Shown: positions 10,136 through 23,365 of the stretch, one piece after another
Layout: every line of letters begins with the position of its first letter
Numbering within the stretch: position 1 is the first letter of the stretch
Assembly (NCBI GenBank): GCA_034440575.1
Contig: JAOTOL010001660.1
Coordinates: forward strand, 2,159,001-2,223,000
DNA length: 64,000 nucleotides
Origin: Imbricaverruca yamaguchii
Taxonomy: Eukaryota > Arthropoda > Thecostraca > Neoverrucidae
Reading direction: 5' to 3'
The notes under the pieces: generated by a model
The model's input: only the letters and a program-made list of their open reading frames with translations
Told to the model about the DNA's origin: nothing
Databases searched by the model: none
Program-made: the position numbers and the translations under genes

Positions 10136-13100
10136 GCCCCCTGCACTATTAGTCATACGCTGTAACACGATGTATTAGCACTGGATATACAACAATGGGA
10201 CACGTAGCACGTTCGATGCCAATTGCACACCCCGTCAACGGCAAGGTCGAATACATGGTCCAGCTAGGAGCTACCATGCGGAGAGGACTTGGAAAGTCAC
10301 TACCGCGCCGCAGTGTCGCACTTTCACGCACGTGGCCGCCTCCACACCGACCATCTGAGACGCCTCGGTGACCTGCTGAACCGCTGCCTCAACGGCCTGC
10401 GTGAGAATAGGGCATGCTGGAGTGCTGAGCTGGTATGGACGATGCATCTGATGTGATCGTCCGACATGGTGAGGTTGATCTGAAGCTCGAAGATCGTCTT
10501 ACTCTCCCTCGTATTTCCTATCCTATCTCGTACAGTAGTACGAGTGGGATGGTAAGCACAAAGCCCAGCCACAATCCGGAATTATGAGAAATATAATTGC
10601 ATCGTATTTCCCTCTCACTCTTTCTCACTCTCTGTGTGACTCTCCCAGTCACTTTCGCTCTGTCTCACTACATGTGCAGTCGGCCGGATTGTCCCCTCTG
10701 AACGGTAGGGGAGAAGGGCGGATTTTCCCCAGTGTCTCGTCCCTGAGCCGAGATCGCAGCACTGAAGACACATCCCTTTCACGAATTGCCATGCTCTCAT
10801 CCGTTAACACTGCAGGAAGCAGTGTCTCATGGTGGGCCCAGTAGCTATTGCGTTGCAGCGTTGGGCTCACCAACTATGCGAGGCGGAGATGGAGCTCAGT
10901 TTGGAGCACAGCGCTGCTGTACCGGTTCTTGGCGCCGTCCTGAAAGCTCCGCCGTCCTGACTGCCCAGTTCCGCTTGACGTGGAGTCACATTGCTGTGTG
11001 GCATCCAACAATTAGTTGAACCAGGGGCACTAGTTCCTCAGATGGCAGCGTGCACGATATACCCAGCCGCAGGACTGGGCAAGCGACAGTTAGCCAGCGT
11101 TCTGACGACCAATAATTTTGCTTGCCACACCCGGGTCATGGTTAGACTGTGACCCCTTTTGCCAGCTGGAACACACCAAATGAAAGCGACAGGTGAAGTG
11201 TGCAAAACAGCACCGACATGCCTCAGAGTTTGCTATGAATATAGGCATATCTGGTGGCCCGAATTCACACATGCAATTTTCAGCTCGGTCTGACCTACTG
11301 CTTCGGAATTATAGCTTCGGAATTTTACAAGGCCATGTCATGTCATGTCAAGGCTATGTTTAGATGCTTAAGTAGCCATAGCTTGCATACAAACGAATAA
11401 GTGGTGATGAAACCATTTATCATTCGATCCATAATTGAACAAGGATTACTACCCATGTCTTTTTTATTTGACATAAATGTAAACTCTTGACTTGTTGGCA
11501 TTTGGTCTCCTGACCTACACATGCGGCGAGTAGAAAATTGAAGCCTTTTTTTTCTCGCCGAACATCATTGGTTCCAAATGAAGTCCGTCGTAAAATTATG
11601 TCAGATTTTATGATCACGTTATTCGTTGGGGACATTCGGCGGTTGGACAGGAAAGCTTAAACGTGCATTGGACATATGCCACAATCCGACTTCCAACACA
11701 ATTCGAGCAAAAGCGTCGTAAAACTGACCAAACATCGTTACTTTACAGGGCACCAAAGCTGCAGTTTCAGTGACCTGAAAGAATCGGTGCCTCCTGAAGA
11801 AGCAGACGTGGTAAGATGTTTATTTATAGAGATAACTTCTCGTTTGTTATTTAGGACGAGGTTCGGGGATTTCACTGGAATGCTGGTTAACGTACTGCCC
11901 ATCGTTTTGTTGCTCATTGATGTGATAGTAGCTGCAAATACGACCAAAGCGTCTGTATCATCTCTGACGTTACAAAACATACAAGCACGGTGCGAGCACG
12001 GTGCGCGCCTTCTTGACACGGACCTATCCCAGAGCTCAAGTTCCACGTCCGTATCTCACTAAAAATGTACCATTTTTTGGACGGATGCGCCGTGCAGCAC
12101 AAATGCCGCTAAAACGTCGCAAGCATCTGCTATCATGGAAGTTATTTTGGTCTGTCATGCGACTGACACTTTACCGGAACGTCACATGAAAAAAGCGCCT
12201 GTGATGGAATTGTGGAAACGGTAAATGGGCCACTACAAAAACAAAAATTGTTTGCCGACATTCCAATCACATTACAACAGCTAAAGACATGCACGGATTT
12301 CGGACCGAGGAATCTGTCTCATCAGTGGTCTTTTTCTTCGTCAGCAAAGCTGAGGTCGAGAAAACCAGCAAGAGGCTACAGGAATGCTTTTCAAAAGCTG
12401 CCGTGCATCAAGGGAACTCAGAGACTCTGCATACGTTCTGTCCAGTTAGCCACATGTTGACGAGTGTGTCCTGAGTTGTCTGGCGAAGTGGGCCGTGGCG
12501 TCAGGGTGTGCAGGAGCTGATGTGGAGGCCGTGGACTCTGGAACCAGGATTGCACTGTTTTCCTTAGACTGAGCGTGTGCATTGCTGTGGAAATCCGCTA
12601 TAGCCATGTTGGTGCTTCTATGTCAGTGGAGCAAGCACCTTCTGGACTGTGCCAGTGTATGATCTGTTCCCAGTCAGGGATGTAGTTTGGTATACTTTTG
12701 GAAGCGCTCTACCTCCCCCCCCCAAAAAAAAAAATTGCTGGCTGTGTCCACCCAATAATTTCAACTTTGAACATGTGATACGCCCCACACCAGTTCATTT
12801 GGGCCCGCCCATTGCCTACACGCCTTCCAAATAAATGTGCGCCAAATGTCCCTGCAGTCGGTGCGCCCTTAAGCCCAAATAATCAATAAATAAATCCCAA
12901 TAATTTTCAGAGACCTACACCTATGTGCCTGTTGTTAACATCCAACATAAACCACGGGAGTATGATTTTTTTTAGTTTTCTTTTTTGCTAAGTAGAAAAC
13001 GTTCTTTCACTCTCAGACACCTCCCTGTTACCGTATGCAGTCAGCTATATCTATTCTCAACCAATTTGATTTGGACAGCCTGTTCCAAGCAGTCCAAGAA

Positions 13101-14454
13101 TGCGGTGTACCAGGAAGAGCCATTACTTGTGTTATCTTCCCGCATCATTCCTCGCTCAAATTACTTTGATGGCTGTAACGCCAAATCGCGCTCTCCATAC
13201 AATGAAAAATCGGAAAGGTGTTTAATTTCTCGTAATAGGTACCAACAACCTGGGAGCTTTTTCGGTAAAAATACCCCGTGACTCGAAATAGATTTAGACT
13301 TGTTGTATTTTGAGATCTGGACACTCTGTGATTCGGCTTAGTACACAATTATCACTTCTCAGTATGACATACGCGACAATTGGAATTAAACTAAAATGTG
13401 CAATTATATAGCCCATATACAAAACATGTTCTGTTGTAAAGCAATTAAATCAACATCAATTTCCCGGTGAAAATAATTTCACCTTTTCATTCAATGTATG
13501 TCAAGCTAAGCCACGTCACTAAAGTTCACGAGGTCAAGAACTTGAAACAGTGTCCAATAAAAATATGCACATGTAAAGTGTAAATATTTGTTCAATTACA
13601 AATACAATGATAAATCGCTTCATTACAATTGATTCGTTCTTATGCAAGATATAGCTGTTTGAAGATGACCTTACAGTGTGGCATTTCAAATATTCCAGTG
13701 GCTATAACACCGAAGCCATTAGTTAGATCGAGCTGAAAATTGCGCAGCTCGATTCAGGCCACCAGATAACCCCCATAGACAGATTTATAGCAGCTTCTGA
13801 GCCTTGTCGGTGTCAGGCCCTTGCCAATCTGTGATGGGGATATTGATGCAGTTGTAAGGCAATCTGTGATGGAATTCCCCAGCTCTTACAACAGCATCTG
13901 GTCATGCTGAGCTGGGTCAATGTGTCACTGTCAATCTCTCAACCTTGCCTGGCACAGGAATGCAATCTACCACTTGTACAGTTCCAGCAGCACGGGCTGC
14001 GGTCCTGCAAATGGGCTCGGTGAGCGAATTTGGACCTGCCGTGCTTACACTCACCTTAGCGAACGCTGTGCGCAAATTGAGCTCCTTTGCAAGCTGACAT
14101 GTGAGCCAGTGGCCAGGCAGCTTGTTCGCCAGTTCAGACAGCCGGCATGTTCAGCCATGGTGTTGACGCTGGTGCCGGCACACTCTAGCACTCTGACGTC
14201 TGCATCCGTCTCACCCTATGTGGTCCACAGTGTCAATATGACGTCTACGACACCACCAGACTGAGGTGTGAAGTGTGTCGCATATATACGTCTTCTGGTT
14301 CTGATATTTGGTGGCCCAGGATATTAGTGGTTTCATGTATGCAGTGGCTTCAGGTAAGAAAAAGTCGTCAGAGGTAGCTAACTTTGCTTCGCCTGAAAAC
14401 TGACCTTTCAAAAATGACCTCAAAGCATCGTGACTGGCTCGTTGCGTCCATTGC
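10136..14454. other. Intergenic, mostly unrecognised
   Basis: About 4.3 kb with only short low-quality frames. It includes one LINE-type 3' end at 12,835. A 128-codon frame at 11,676-12,062 has no recognisable domain and ordinary AT-rich third positions, so I do not call it. Confidence 0.4.
12835..12895 (+). repeat. LINE-type 3' end, stem-loop copy 2
   Basis: GTGCGCC - spacer with TGCAGTC - GGTGCGCCC, then TTAAGCCCAAATAATC and an AATAAATAAAT tail. The tail differs from the AACT tail of other copies. Confidence 0.6.
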
Positions 14455-14575
14455 ATACCCGAACGTTCTCTTCGATGAACGTATACTGCCCTACAACTAC
14501 CAACGCATGTAAGTTTGCTAAAACATAGCTTAGCATGCCTCCAAGGATGACGTCATAACTCGGTGACCCGGCAAG
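14455..14575 (-). repeat. Dispersed repeat, minus-strand member of the inverted pair
   Basis: Reverse complement reads GGTCACCGAGTTATGACGTC, ATCCTTGGAGGCATGC, ACATGCGTTGG and GAAGAGAACGTTCGGGTA, matching 9,238-9,365. Confidence 0.55.
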
Positions 14576-16375
14576 ACCTGAGTCAATTTTCTTCTTCGAA
14601 AGATGCATAAATTATGTATCATCAGGTATAGCCAACTTTGTGCGTCCTGTCCCTCGCCGTTTTCTCGTGGTTCTGGAAGAGCTACAGAATAGGGAGGAAC
14701 CACCCCGATAGAAGCGCACATTCAACGGCTTGGCTATATTTGTCTTATTAGCCGACCGATTGCGCCCATGGTATTACAAAAAGGTGGTGTGTCTTGTTGA
14801 TCAAAATTAACAACGTGCTGTTTCGAGGAGTAATTTTCAATTTAGTCCAAATGTTTCAAATTGTGTCAATAGATGACACCACTTCCGACCCCGAATAATT
14901 AATGGGTCTGAGATATCACGCAATCATCCGTTGCTTCGCTTTTGATGGGTGTTTTCCGGGGTTTTCAAACATACTCCGCAATAATATCACCCATGTTAAG
15001 CATTCTATGATCGACGATACAGCCAAATAAAGGAGCGACAGCTGCACTGCTAAAAGATCCGACCCTACTGGTCTTGAGGTAATCCGTATCATGAAGATGG
15101 CGCGTCATCTGCGTCTTGGATTGCAGCATGACACTTTGGGGGTTTTGTGTACCGTGCGATGTCTGGTTCCTCGAGCATGAGGCCTCAACCACGACCCACA
15201 AATTAGCTGATACTACACCAGCTAGTAGAGAAACGCCCCAAGGGTCTGCCTGGGGCCTTACCAAGGGTCTGGGTCTGTTATTTTCTAGGGAATGCCAATT
15301 TATCGTATGCTCATTGTACGCAATATATCGTCCAATACATGCAATAGTAGTTTGTGCTGATGCAGCGTCGTATTGACTTTCATACGAGCCTTGATTTTGA
15401 CGGCACGCCATTCGAAAGAAAACGTGCTCATTCAGTATGCTTCATTACGCCACTTCCCCAACATATTCTTCGCTGGAGGCACCCCTCAGAGGAAATGTGC
15501 CCCCCTCACTCATGACAATTCTCTGATCAGCCTCTGAGCCGAAAGAGTTTGGCTACCATAACCCATGCTATTGATCACGGGCTTTGGGATTTAGGTCAAG
15601 GAAGGTCACTAGGAGTGAGGCTCAAGAGCAGTCTTGGCACAGCACCCTCAGGTAATGTGTGCATAAATGGAGATAGGGGCGGACCAGAGGTGTGCCGATT
15701 GCGCTTTGCACAAATGCAAATGCTAGCAGTGCAATATCCACATTATGGCTGCTCATTTCCATATTCCCCACCAACCGGCGAAACAACGCCGCATGCGGGA
15801 GACGCGTCACGTGGAATCATGAGCTAAAAGTAAAATGAAACACAAACGGATGTTTTATTTGAATCGTGCTATGCTTCGCTTGCCGTCCCACGCATGGCGG
15901 ATGCAGTACTCTTGGTCGAAGAGTCACACATAGGCTGTACGTGGCTAGCACGTCCTCACTCCTATGGATGCATACATCCGTGCAACCATGCTTCCACATG
16001 CAGATACATAATTACAATTGCAAATGCCACTCGGACAGCCAGACCGGGCACCATTATTTAACGCGAGAATCGCCCTCAAGGCTGCATACTCAATAGCATT
16101 CGGCGTGGCGCCGCATAGTGAGTTTATCTTAAAATTGTACTTTGTCAATGCACTTGCATCAATGCATTCCGAACATACACGATGCGAATGTTTGTAAACA
16201 CAGAAAACACTCAGCACATGCTCAAAAAGCACCACCACCAGCCACATTCAGCGCAGCGGGCAGGACCCGGTGGCGGCCCGGCCGCGTCAGCACACACAGT
16301 CCGGTGCGGAGCCGCTCTGGCCGCCTCCGCAGCCAGTCGGCGGAGGCGGCCGGTCGTCGCCGTCTCGAGGCCCGC
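14576..16375. other. Intergenic, nothing recognised
   Basis: Read on both strands without a supported gene or repeat family. Confidence 0.4.
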
Positions 16376-16916
16376 CGACCGCCCAGCCGACACCGCCCAG
16401 CCGACCGCCCAGCCGACCGCCCAGCCGACCGCCCAGCCGACCGCCCAGCCGACCGCCCAGCCGACCGCCCAGCCGACCGCCCAGCCGACCGTCCAGCCGA
16501 CCGCCCAACCGACCGCCCAGCCGACCGCCCAGCCAACCACCCAGCCGACCGCCCAGCCGACCGCCCAGCCGACCACCCAGCCGACCGTCCAGCCGACCGC
16601 CCAGCCGACCGCCCAGCCGACCGCCCAGCCGACCACCCAGCCGACCGTCCAGCCAACCGGCCGGCCGACCGCCCAGCCAACCGTCCAGCCGGCACCTGCC
16701 CGCCGACAGCCCAGCCGACCACCCAGCCGACCGTCCAGCCAACCACCCAGCCGACCGTCCAGCCGACCACCCAGCCGACACCGCCCAGCCGACCGCCCAG
16801 CCGACCGCCCAGCCGACCGTCCAGCCGACCACCCAACCGACCGCCCAGCCGACCACCCAGCCGACCGCCCAGCCGACCGTCCAGCCGACCGTCCAGCCGA
16901 CCGTCCAGCCGACACG
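16376..16916. repeat. 12-bp minisatellite (CCGACCGCCCAG)n, about 45 copies
   Basis: Substitutions give the variants CCGACCGTCCAG, CCGACCACCCAG and CCAACC. Since 12 is a multiple of 3 and the unit lacks stops, frames of 200-290 codons are open on both strands (AQPT, RPAD, SRPP repeats and reverse-strand WAVG). None has non-repeat sequence that looks like protein. Confidence 0.95.
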
Positions 16917-17394
16917 TCCCGTTGTCGTCGCTGTTGCACCTGGAGCCACGGCGACATCGGCTGGGTCATTTGCAATGGCCAAATTTGAACAACATTGAAA
17001 CACTCGCTTATGGTGTGTAGCTAGGTTTATTATAAAATCATTTCACCCCGTCACTTTTCCCTCAAAGTGAAATGGGAGCAATTGGCCATTCAACTTCTTA
17101 TTATAAAACGTGTCATACATCTTCTATGTGATGCGCTGACAGTTCCCAATGTTCTTAACTAAACGAAAATCGAACGTGCTACATCTTAGTATCATCTTGA
17201 ATGAATTGCATGAAGTTTTATGTGTCATTTTTGCACTAAATTCCAGGATTTGTGTCCCAAATTATCATATTGTATAACATTTAGTTGTATATCAGATTTA
17301 TACATAAGCAAATTAAGTTACAATGGTTTAATGGAGTATTCGGTACTATCGGGTCACAAATCGTCAGAGCCCAGTGATTGTTCCGCCGTGGCAG
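16917..17394. other. Intergenic, nothing recognised
   Basis: AT-rich spacer between the 12-bp array and a LINE fragment. Confidence 0.4.
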
Positions 17395-18495
17395 TTTTGG
17401 CGGGACTGACTGCTTGTTATCGCTGTTCTCCATTTCTCGTTTTCGTGGGGTGACACCCGTCGCTCTTTTCTCATTTCATATTCTAGTGGGGTGAGACCCG
17501 CCACCTCGCGCGGTTTTCGCCGTCGTCTTATTTCCGTTCCCTGAGTTTGTGTGCGCCCTTCGTCTTTATTCCTGATACATTAGGTTGGAGTCTTCCTCGC
17601 GGTGGGGAATAGGCGCAAAAAGGACACTGACCCATGCTCGTTAACGGTCTCAGACGTGGAATACTTGCCTCCTCTGACCACACCATCGCACGAACACGCA
17701 CATGGCCCGTGATGCTCCCTCGACTGATGGAAGCGTTGACGACCCGCGCCGAATAATTCCCCTCGATGACGCCGTAGAAGCCCTCTGCGGCTCACCGACC
17801 CCTGCTCGTTCCAAGATCATAACCCCGTCTCGCGATCCGGACCAAACTACCACGCTCCACGCCGCTGACCCACGCCCAAATCAGACCACAGCCTTCCAAC
17901 CTGAGCCAGTCCAATCCATCGAACCCTACCTCGACAGTGCTGGCTCATACGTAGTCGTTAAGCCTGTGGAGTCGTTAAGCCGTTTCTTTCCGCCGTGTCA
18001 ACGTTTTTTTGCCAGCCAAACAACAACTTGACCTTTACTTCTTGCCAGTCCTGACATTGAAGCCCCAGCCAACCGCACAATCGTCATAAAAAACCAAACC
18101 CGAACCCCGACCAAGAGCCCTCTTCCATACCACCACATTTTGTGGAAAATCTGTCACTGTCACTCGCGATTCCAACCCAACACCACCAAGAGCACCGCCT
18201 TCACGCCGGAGCTCCGCTTCATGTCTGAGGAAGATATTCAGGTTTTAATTGCCAGTGCTTCTGCCACGGCAGTAGGACTTGCCGCCATCCAGCCCGCTTC
18301 TCCAAGTGCGGCGAACCACCCCATCCTGATTCCACCTGCTCCAAGCCTGCTCACTGCCTCAACTGCAACACATCCGACCACCTGACCACATCACCCCTCT
18401 GTCCAGTTTGGCGCAAGGTTAAGGAGGTATGCGCAGTCAAAGCCACGACTAGGGTGCCCTACCCCCAGGCCCAGCGGCCTGTCGAGGCCACCTCC
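17395..18495 (+). pseudogene. Decayed non-LTR retrotransposon ORF1 (gag-like, CCHC knuckles)
   Basis: A 5'-UTR-like stretch with two GGGGTGA-ACCCG words precedes an ATG at 17,702 that opens about 110 codons. The diagnostic part is 18,295-18,430: a shifted frame reads KCGEPPHPDSTC, then KPAHCLNCNTSDH, SPLCPVW and KEVCAVKATT. Paired zinc knuckles followed by CPVW and an IKATT-like block are typical of ORF1 of Jockey/CR1-type LINEs. The first knuckle has Phe where Cys is expected, and at least one frameshift and several stops separate the ATG from the knuckles, so the ORF is dead. No reverse transcriptase follows; the copy is truncated. Confidence 0.7.
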
Positions 18496-19020
18496 CCCTC
18501 CACCAAAACGTACGCACAGGCGACCAGCATTGCTCCCCACCCTTCGCATCAACACCACTTCTACTTCGATGGCAAATTTACATGATTCCCGGCATCGGAC
18601 ATGGGTAGGCTGATTTGCCTTGCAATTCGCCACGTAAACGGCTACCCAGAAGCATAACGGACGCAGACGAGACCGAATTGCAAAACACCGTATTAACCGG
18701 AGACACTACCCTGTACGAAAGCGTGCTGTTATTAACAACTACTAAGAACTACCTTGCGGCCACCGCCGTGATAGGCTGTGTGGACAATTACCTCCTTGTC
18801 CGCACGGTAAAGACCCCTCCGTGTTTTTTTTTTGACAAGAGTCAACCTAGTGCTCATACGCTGAGAAAATCAGCTTTCTCGTCCACCACCCCCCACCCCA
18901 ACTACAAATTGCCTTGCAGAGGAGTAAAATAAATTGAAACTGTAAACATACGGGAGATGTTCCCCCTCTCAACCCACCACCACCTTCAGCACCTTAATGT
19001 CAGATACACTACGTTAGACC
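18496..19020. other. Intergenic, nothing recognised
   Basis: May include further decayed LINE sequence; no conserved motif identified. Confidence 0.35.
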
Positions 19021-19446
19021 TCTTTAACGTAAAGGTACCCATGCCTTGAACTTGCTTCGCAAACCCGCTCGCTTCAAAGGAGGCGCCCATGACCTCTTCT
19101 TGGTCCAGCACGCCTCTGAACACACTCTCCCCTCCCCCTTCGTGCCGGCGCCACCGCCGCAGCCGCCCGAGGTGTGCAGGTGGCCGGCGTCCAGCGGTGT
19201 GACGTAATTGTAATCGAGGTGACGGACCGGTTCCTTGCTATACTCTGGACCGGGCGTCGTAGTAGCAGTGGCCGGCGTTACGCAGTAGTAGTGGCCGGCG
19301 TCCGGCGAGCCGCCGCAGCGCAGCGTCCGGTCGGAACTGAACAGCCAGTCCGCTGTACATGTGCAGCGGAACTGGCTGGCACATCTACGGCGGAACACAT
19401 GGGTCCGCTCGGAACCCATGTCGCTCCGTCAGCGCCACGCGAGTCG

Positions 19447-19890
19447 GCACTTTGCGGCTCTCGCTGCGCTACACTCGAGTGAGGAGCACAACAGCGAGAT
19501 GGCGTGGTGACGACGCGACCACGGCAGCTGTCGGTTGGCGTCGCGCAGCTCGGTGCACTTCTCGCAATCGGACATCTCACCGGACGGCCGCCCCGCCGCT
19601 AGATGCCGCTCCAGCAGGTCAGACACCTGGCGGTTCGTGCGAGGCTGGGCGACAGAGAGTCAGGCACTGCCAGGTGCGATCGGTGATGCCGTCCAGACGG
19701 CGCGACACCGAGGGGCACGCACAGCACATGTTGGCTGTCCCGGCGCTGCCGACCGACACACGCCGCATCGGAGTCGGAGGTGGCGGCGGCGTCTGGTCTG
19801 ACTTCTGGGAGGTGCCATCTCCGGCGAAGTCGGTCCTAGAGCGTGCCAGTCCGGCCAGCCTCCGCTCGACCAGCGGCGACGACACCGCAG
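19447..19890 (-). other. Candidate unidentified coding sequence, minus strand
   Basis: From 19,885 down to 19,619 the reverse strand is open with codons mostly ending in G or C, the composition of the true exons in this window. It contains TPPPPPTPMRRVSVG and SRRLDGITDRTWQ. An overlapping frame from about 19,645 to 19,510 reads VSDLLERHLAAGRP then SGEMSDCEKCTELRD; it is preceded by a pyrimidine-rich CCAG that could be an acceptor. The two frames do not join without a splice or a frameshift and no clear donor is visible. I do not recognise the family. Confidence 0.25.
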
Positions 19891-19984
19891 GCGGGCCAGT
19901 TCACTGTCATCCAGAGCCGCGACAGGTCGACTATGTGGCGGTCGTGTCCGCCCACAATCGTCCTCCAGGGGCCGACTGGGGCCA

Positions 19985-20050
19985 GGGGCCGGCTGGGCTG
20001 GGCTGGGCTGGGCTGGGCTGGGCTGGGCCGGCTGGGCTGGACCAGGGGCT
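19985..20050. repeat. (GGGCT)n microsatellite
   Basis: Short run of GGGCT/GGCTG units inside GC-rich sequence. Confidence 0.85.
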
Positions 20051-20614
20051 GGCTGGGGCGGCGGTATTCTTTGTTCTTTCACATCTCTGTAAATCGGATT
20101 GTATAAACACTGATGCCAACTACATTCATTGCTTGATAAAACATGCATATCTTCATTATGAGATCGACAGTATGTACCCGGTGGGACGATGATGGGCAAT
20201 TCCTGCATGTTTCAATGGGCAACATGCATAAGACCCCGTCTGTTTTCGTCCATCACGACTTAAATAAAACACTGCTCTGAAGCTGGCGTTCGCGTATACA
20301 TGCACGTCTGCGCGAGACCGGTTTGAATCTCGACGATCTGCACCTCGTAGCTGCTGCCGCTGCCCGCATACCGGGCTAACGTTGAATCGGATACAGCAGA
20401 GAAAAAAAACTCAGCAGGCAAAAAACTGCGGCCGCGTGCTCCGCGACTCTGCACTTTCTGGCGGGCCTGTCGCGAACTGCATGCATCACGTTGCCATCAG
20501 AAACCAATATCGATTACAAGGTGATAATATAAACCTAACCTAACCTAAGCATTATCTGTTTTATTGCAGCGGACTGCCCCAACGGATGTCGGATTGTATG
20601 TATAACTGTATATG

Positions 20615-20678
<64 letters not shown>

Positions 20679-21339
20679 AACATGCGTAAGAACTACGGTT
20701 CATGCAAGAATACGGTATCTTCCTTACTGTGTAGTATATTTGACAATCACATTTTCACGAGTCGGAAGGAAAAACCAGAATCAATCACCCCAAGGTCAGC
20801 AGGTACAGCAAAGATTATCAAAATGGACCCAATTTGAACGTGTGGTTGTTGATGTCTGAAGTTAGATGCATTCAACATATCAGCGTCGGCGACATGTACG
20901 AGCTATGGTGGCACCCGCAGAATTCCGGGACGTATAGGGCCTGATTTCGAAGGCCTAATGACTGAGCGGCACTGAAGCCATTTCGAGTGCGTGGGTCAGC
21001 ATCGCGTGTTTTGAACAAATAACAGCGCACGGCGCCGATCAACGGTTGGGTAATTGTGCGGTCCTACCTATCTGAGGAGCCTTCAGCACGCACACCGCGT
21101 CCGAAGACGCCAGCGCAGAGACCGGTGAAGGTCATCGGTCGTGAATGCTACTACAAGAGATGATGCATGCCAACGTTGCCTGTGGTATGTTCTGTGATTC
21201 TGTACGTTCTGTAGGTACGTTTTGTACGTTCTGTGGTAACTGCGTGATGCTGAACACTCGGTGGCGTAGCCAAAGGGGTAAAGTGGGCACCCTCGGATCC
21301 TCCTGGGCCCGAGCGGGCCCTGCAGGCGACCACCTTGAG
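20051..21339. other. Intergenic with a (TA)n tract
   Basis: An uninterrupted (TA)n tract occupies about 20,622-20,675. A CTAACCTAACCTAAG motif lies at about 20,534-20,548. No gene supported. Confidence 0.45.
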
Positions 21340-21980
21340 AGGTCCGCAAGGGCCCATGGGCCGACGTGAAGGACACCTGGGCCAACGTGAAGGGACCCTG
21401 GGACGACGTGAAGGGTCCCTGGACTCACGAAAGGGGCCTCGAGCCAAATAACAGGGCCCTGAGCCGATGGAAATGGTCATGAGTCAACAGAGTGCCCACG
21501 GGCAGATCCCAAGGACCCTGGGGTGGACCAACGTGAAGGGCTTCTAGGTCGACAGAGGAGCCCCGTATCGTTGGAAGGGCCCCCTGGCTAGGCAGGGAGG
21601 GAGGGGAGGGGTCCCAAGCGTACATGAAAGGCTCCTGGGTTGACCGCGATGCCCAAATCGAAAAATGACCCCTAACCTGATGGCGGTACACAGTTTTCGA
21701 ATGGAGCTTCCGGCGCAATGGTAAAGGCCCTGGTTCGTTAAAGGAGGGACCCCCGCGACAACGGAAAGAGCCTCTAGTTGCCGGAGATGACCTCGGGCCG
21801 TCCGAAAAGACCACACGGCCGAAGGTATGGCTCGAGCTGTTGTAAGGACAGAGGAACAAGCTGTTGAAAGAGAGCCTCCGGCCTGACAGAGGAGTCCCTG
21901 GATCGCTAAGGAGGGCCCCTGAGCGGACAGAGAGGACCCGTAGCAACGGCAGGATCCTAGGCCATCTGAGAAGATACTTA
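21340..21980. repeat. Highly degenerate tandem repeat, about 30-33 bp
   Basis: Words of the form AAGGGnCCCTGGGnCGACGTG recur through the block with heavy substitution and decay toward the right end. It is a very old minisatellite by appearance. Reverse-strand frames are artefacts. Confidence 0.6.
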
Positions 21981-22184
21981 GCCATCCTGCCTCAAATTAT
22001 AAACGAATTATACTTATAAACGTTTTGATACTTGCCAGGATGTGTTTAATGTCCATCAATACATTGTGCTTTAACCGTAACTGGCTATCACTGCCTAACA
22101 ACCGAACTTGCCGACACAGGCGAGGTTAGATGATTCCGCGCAAAATAATTTTTTTTCTCGCAACTCGAGGTTAGTTAGTGAACT
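21981..22184. other. Intergenic, nothing recognised
   Basis: AT-rich spacer. Confidence 0.4.
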
Positions 22185-22285
22185 TGTTTGTTTATTGTTT
22201 ATTGGTTGGCTCACGACACATTTTATGCACATTACGTAATGACGTCGCCCCTTGAATGTCCTGGTGGGTGTCGAACCGGTGATGG
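22185..22285 (-). repeat. tRNA-derived SINE, copy 3 (internally deleted)
   Basis: Reverse strand ends in AGCCAACCAATAAACAATAA after ATGTGCATAAAATGTGTCG, as in copy 2, and keeps a CGACACCC remnant near the head. Most of the CCACCGGCGAAACAG body is missing. Confidence 0.65.
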
Positions 22286-23365
22286 TGAGTGAACTTGACT
22301 CGAAACTTGACTTGACAAAATTTTCTGCAATGTACTGCTTCTGTGAAATTCAGTGAATCGGTTGCCGTTGAGAAAATTGGAGTATGTGTCAAGAACCGAT
22401 AAGTTATGGGGTACCGAATATTTACCAGGCTTAGTACAAAGGTCAACTTGGTGACCTCTTGATGTCAAACGGCTCAATGTGCTCCAGAACGGCTCTGGGA
22501 ATATGCTTAGGAAGGTAATAGGTACGTACTGTACGCTTTTCATCCGACTCATAGGTCCCACCAAAAGCCGAATCTGGCGTTACAAGCCCCAGGGGCATTT
22601 TCACAACGATAATATCTATCGTATTCAATCACGTATTTCTCAGGGTAGATGTGGTGGAGTCAATCTCCATTCCACATGTGTGCTACGTGGGCATCGAGCA
22701 ATAACATGTGACACCGGCTGAAGCAAGCATGGGTCGTTTTTCGCTCATCATATGGGCCCCTGAACATCGAAAAATGTAATATTTCCCAAATATTTGGTCT
22801 CGGTCTGGCACCAAGAAAGCATCGATAGATGCCAAACTGATATGTGAACATCATATGTGTATTAGTAGCAATCGATGGACACAGCTCCACTTGACTGCCT
22901 TCTCAATGGCGTGAATAGTAGTATAACATGTTCTTCAATTCGAAAAATGTCCCCAACACCATCCGCCTTGTGTTTTCAGAAGCCGGTGACGTGCCAAGTG
23001 CTGCGCCAGAAAACTGCAGCTCTTGGGGCGGCGTCCAAACTGACAAGCAGCCAGCGTGCGCGCGCCCTGTCCTGGCGCTTCGCCCAGCGACGTCGGCGCC
23101 CGGGCCGTGACTAAGCTCGATGACGCGAGACGTGGCCCGGATTCCCGCTCAGAGCCACCGCACCGACTGGACAGCATGCAGTCGGCGCGTATGAAGACGT
23201 CGGCCTCCGATATTCACCCGCAACACCTCCCTCCCCCATGACTCATGAGCCTGAGTGCGCCCCTGGCGTCGGCAAGGCTTGCTCGAAACAGAGGCCCGCC
23301 GCCTACCGCCGACTATCACCGGCAGGATCGGCAGCCTCCACTGCGCCTTGGCAACCTGCCAGCCA
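22286..23365. other. Upstream flank of the ATPase gene
   Basis: AT-rich to about 23,000, then abruptly CpG-rich up to the start codon. No gene recognised. Confidence 0.4.

Noticed and set aside
16142..17020. Proline/threonine- or arginine/aspartate-rich proteins of 200-290 residues on both strands
   Set aside because: All derive from the 12-bp repeat. Four overlapping frames are open at once, and the non-repeat ends look random.
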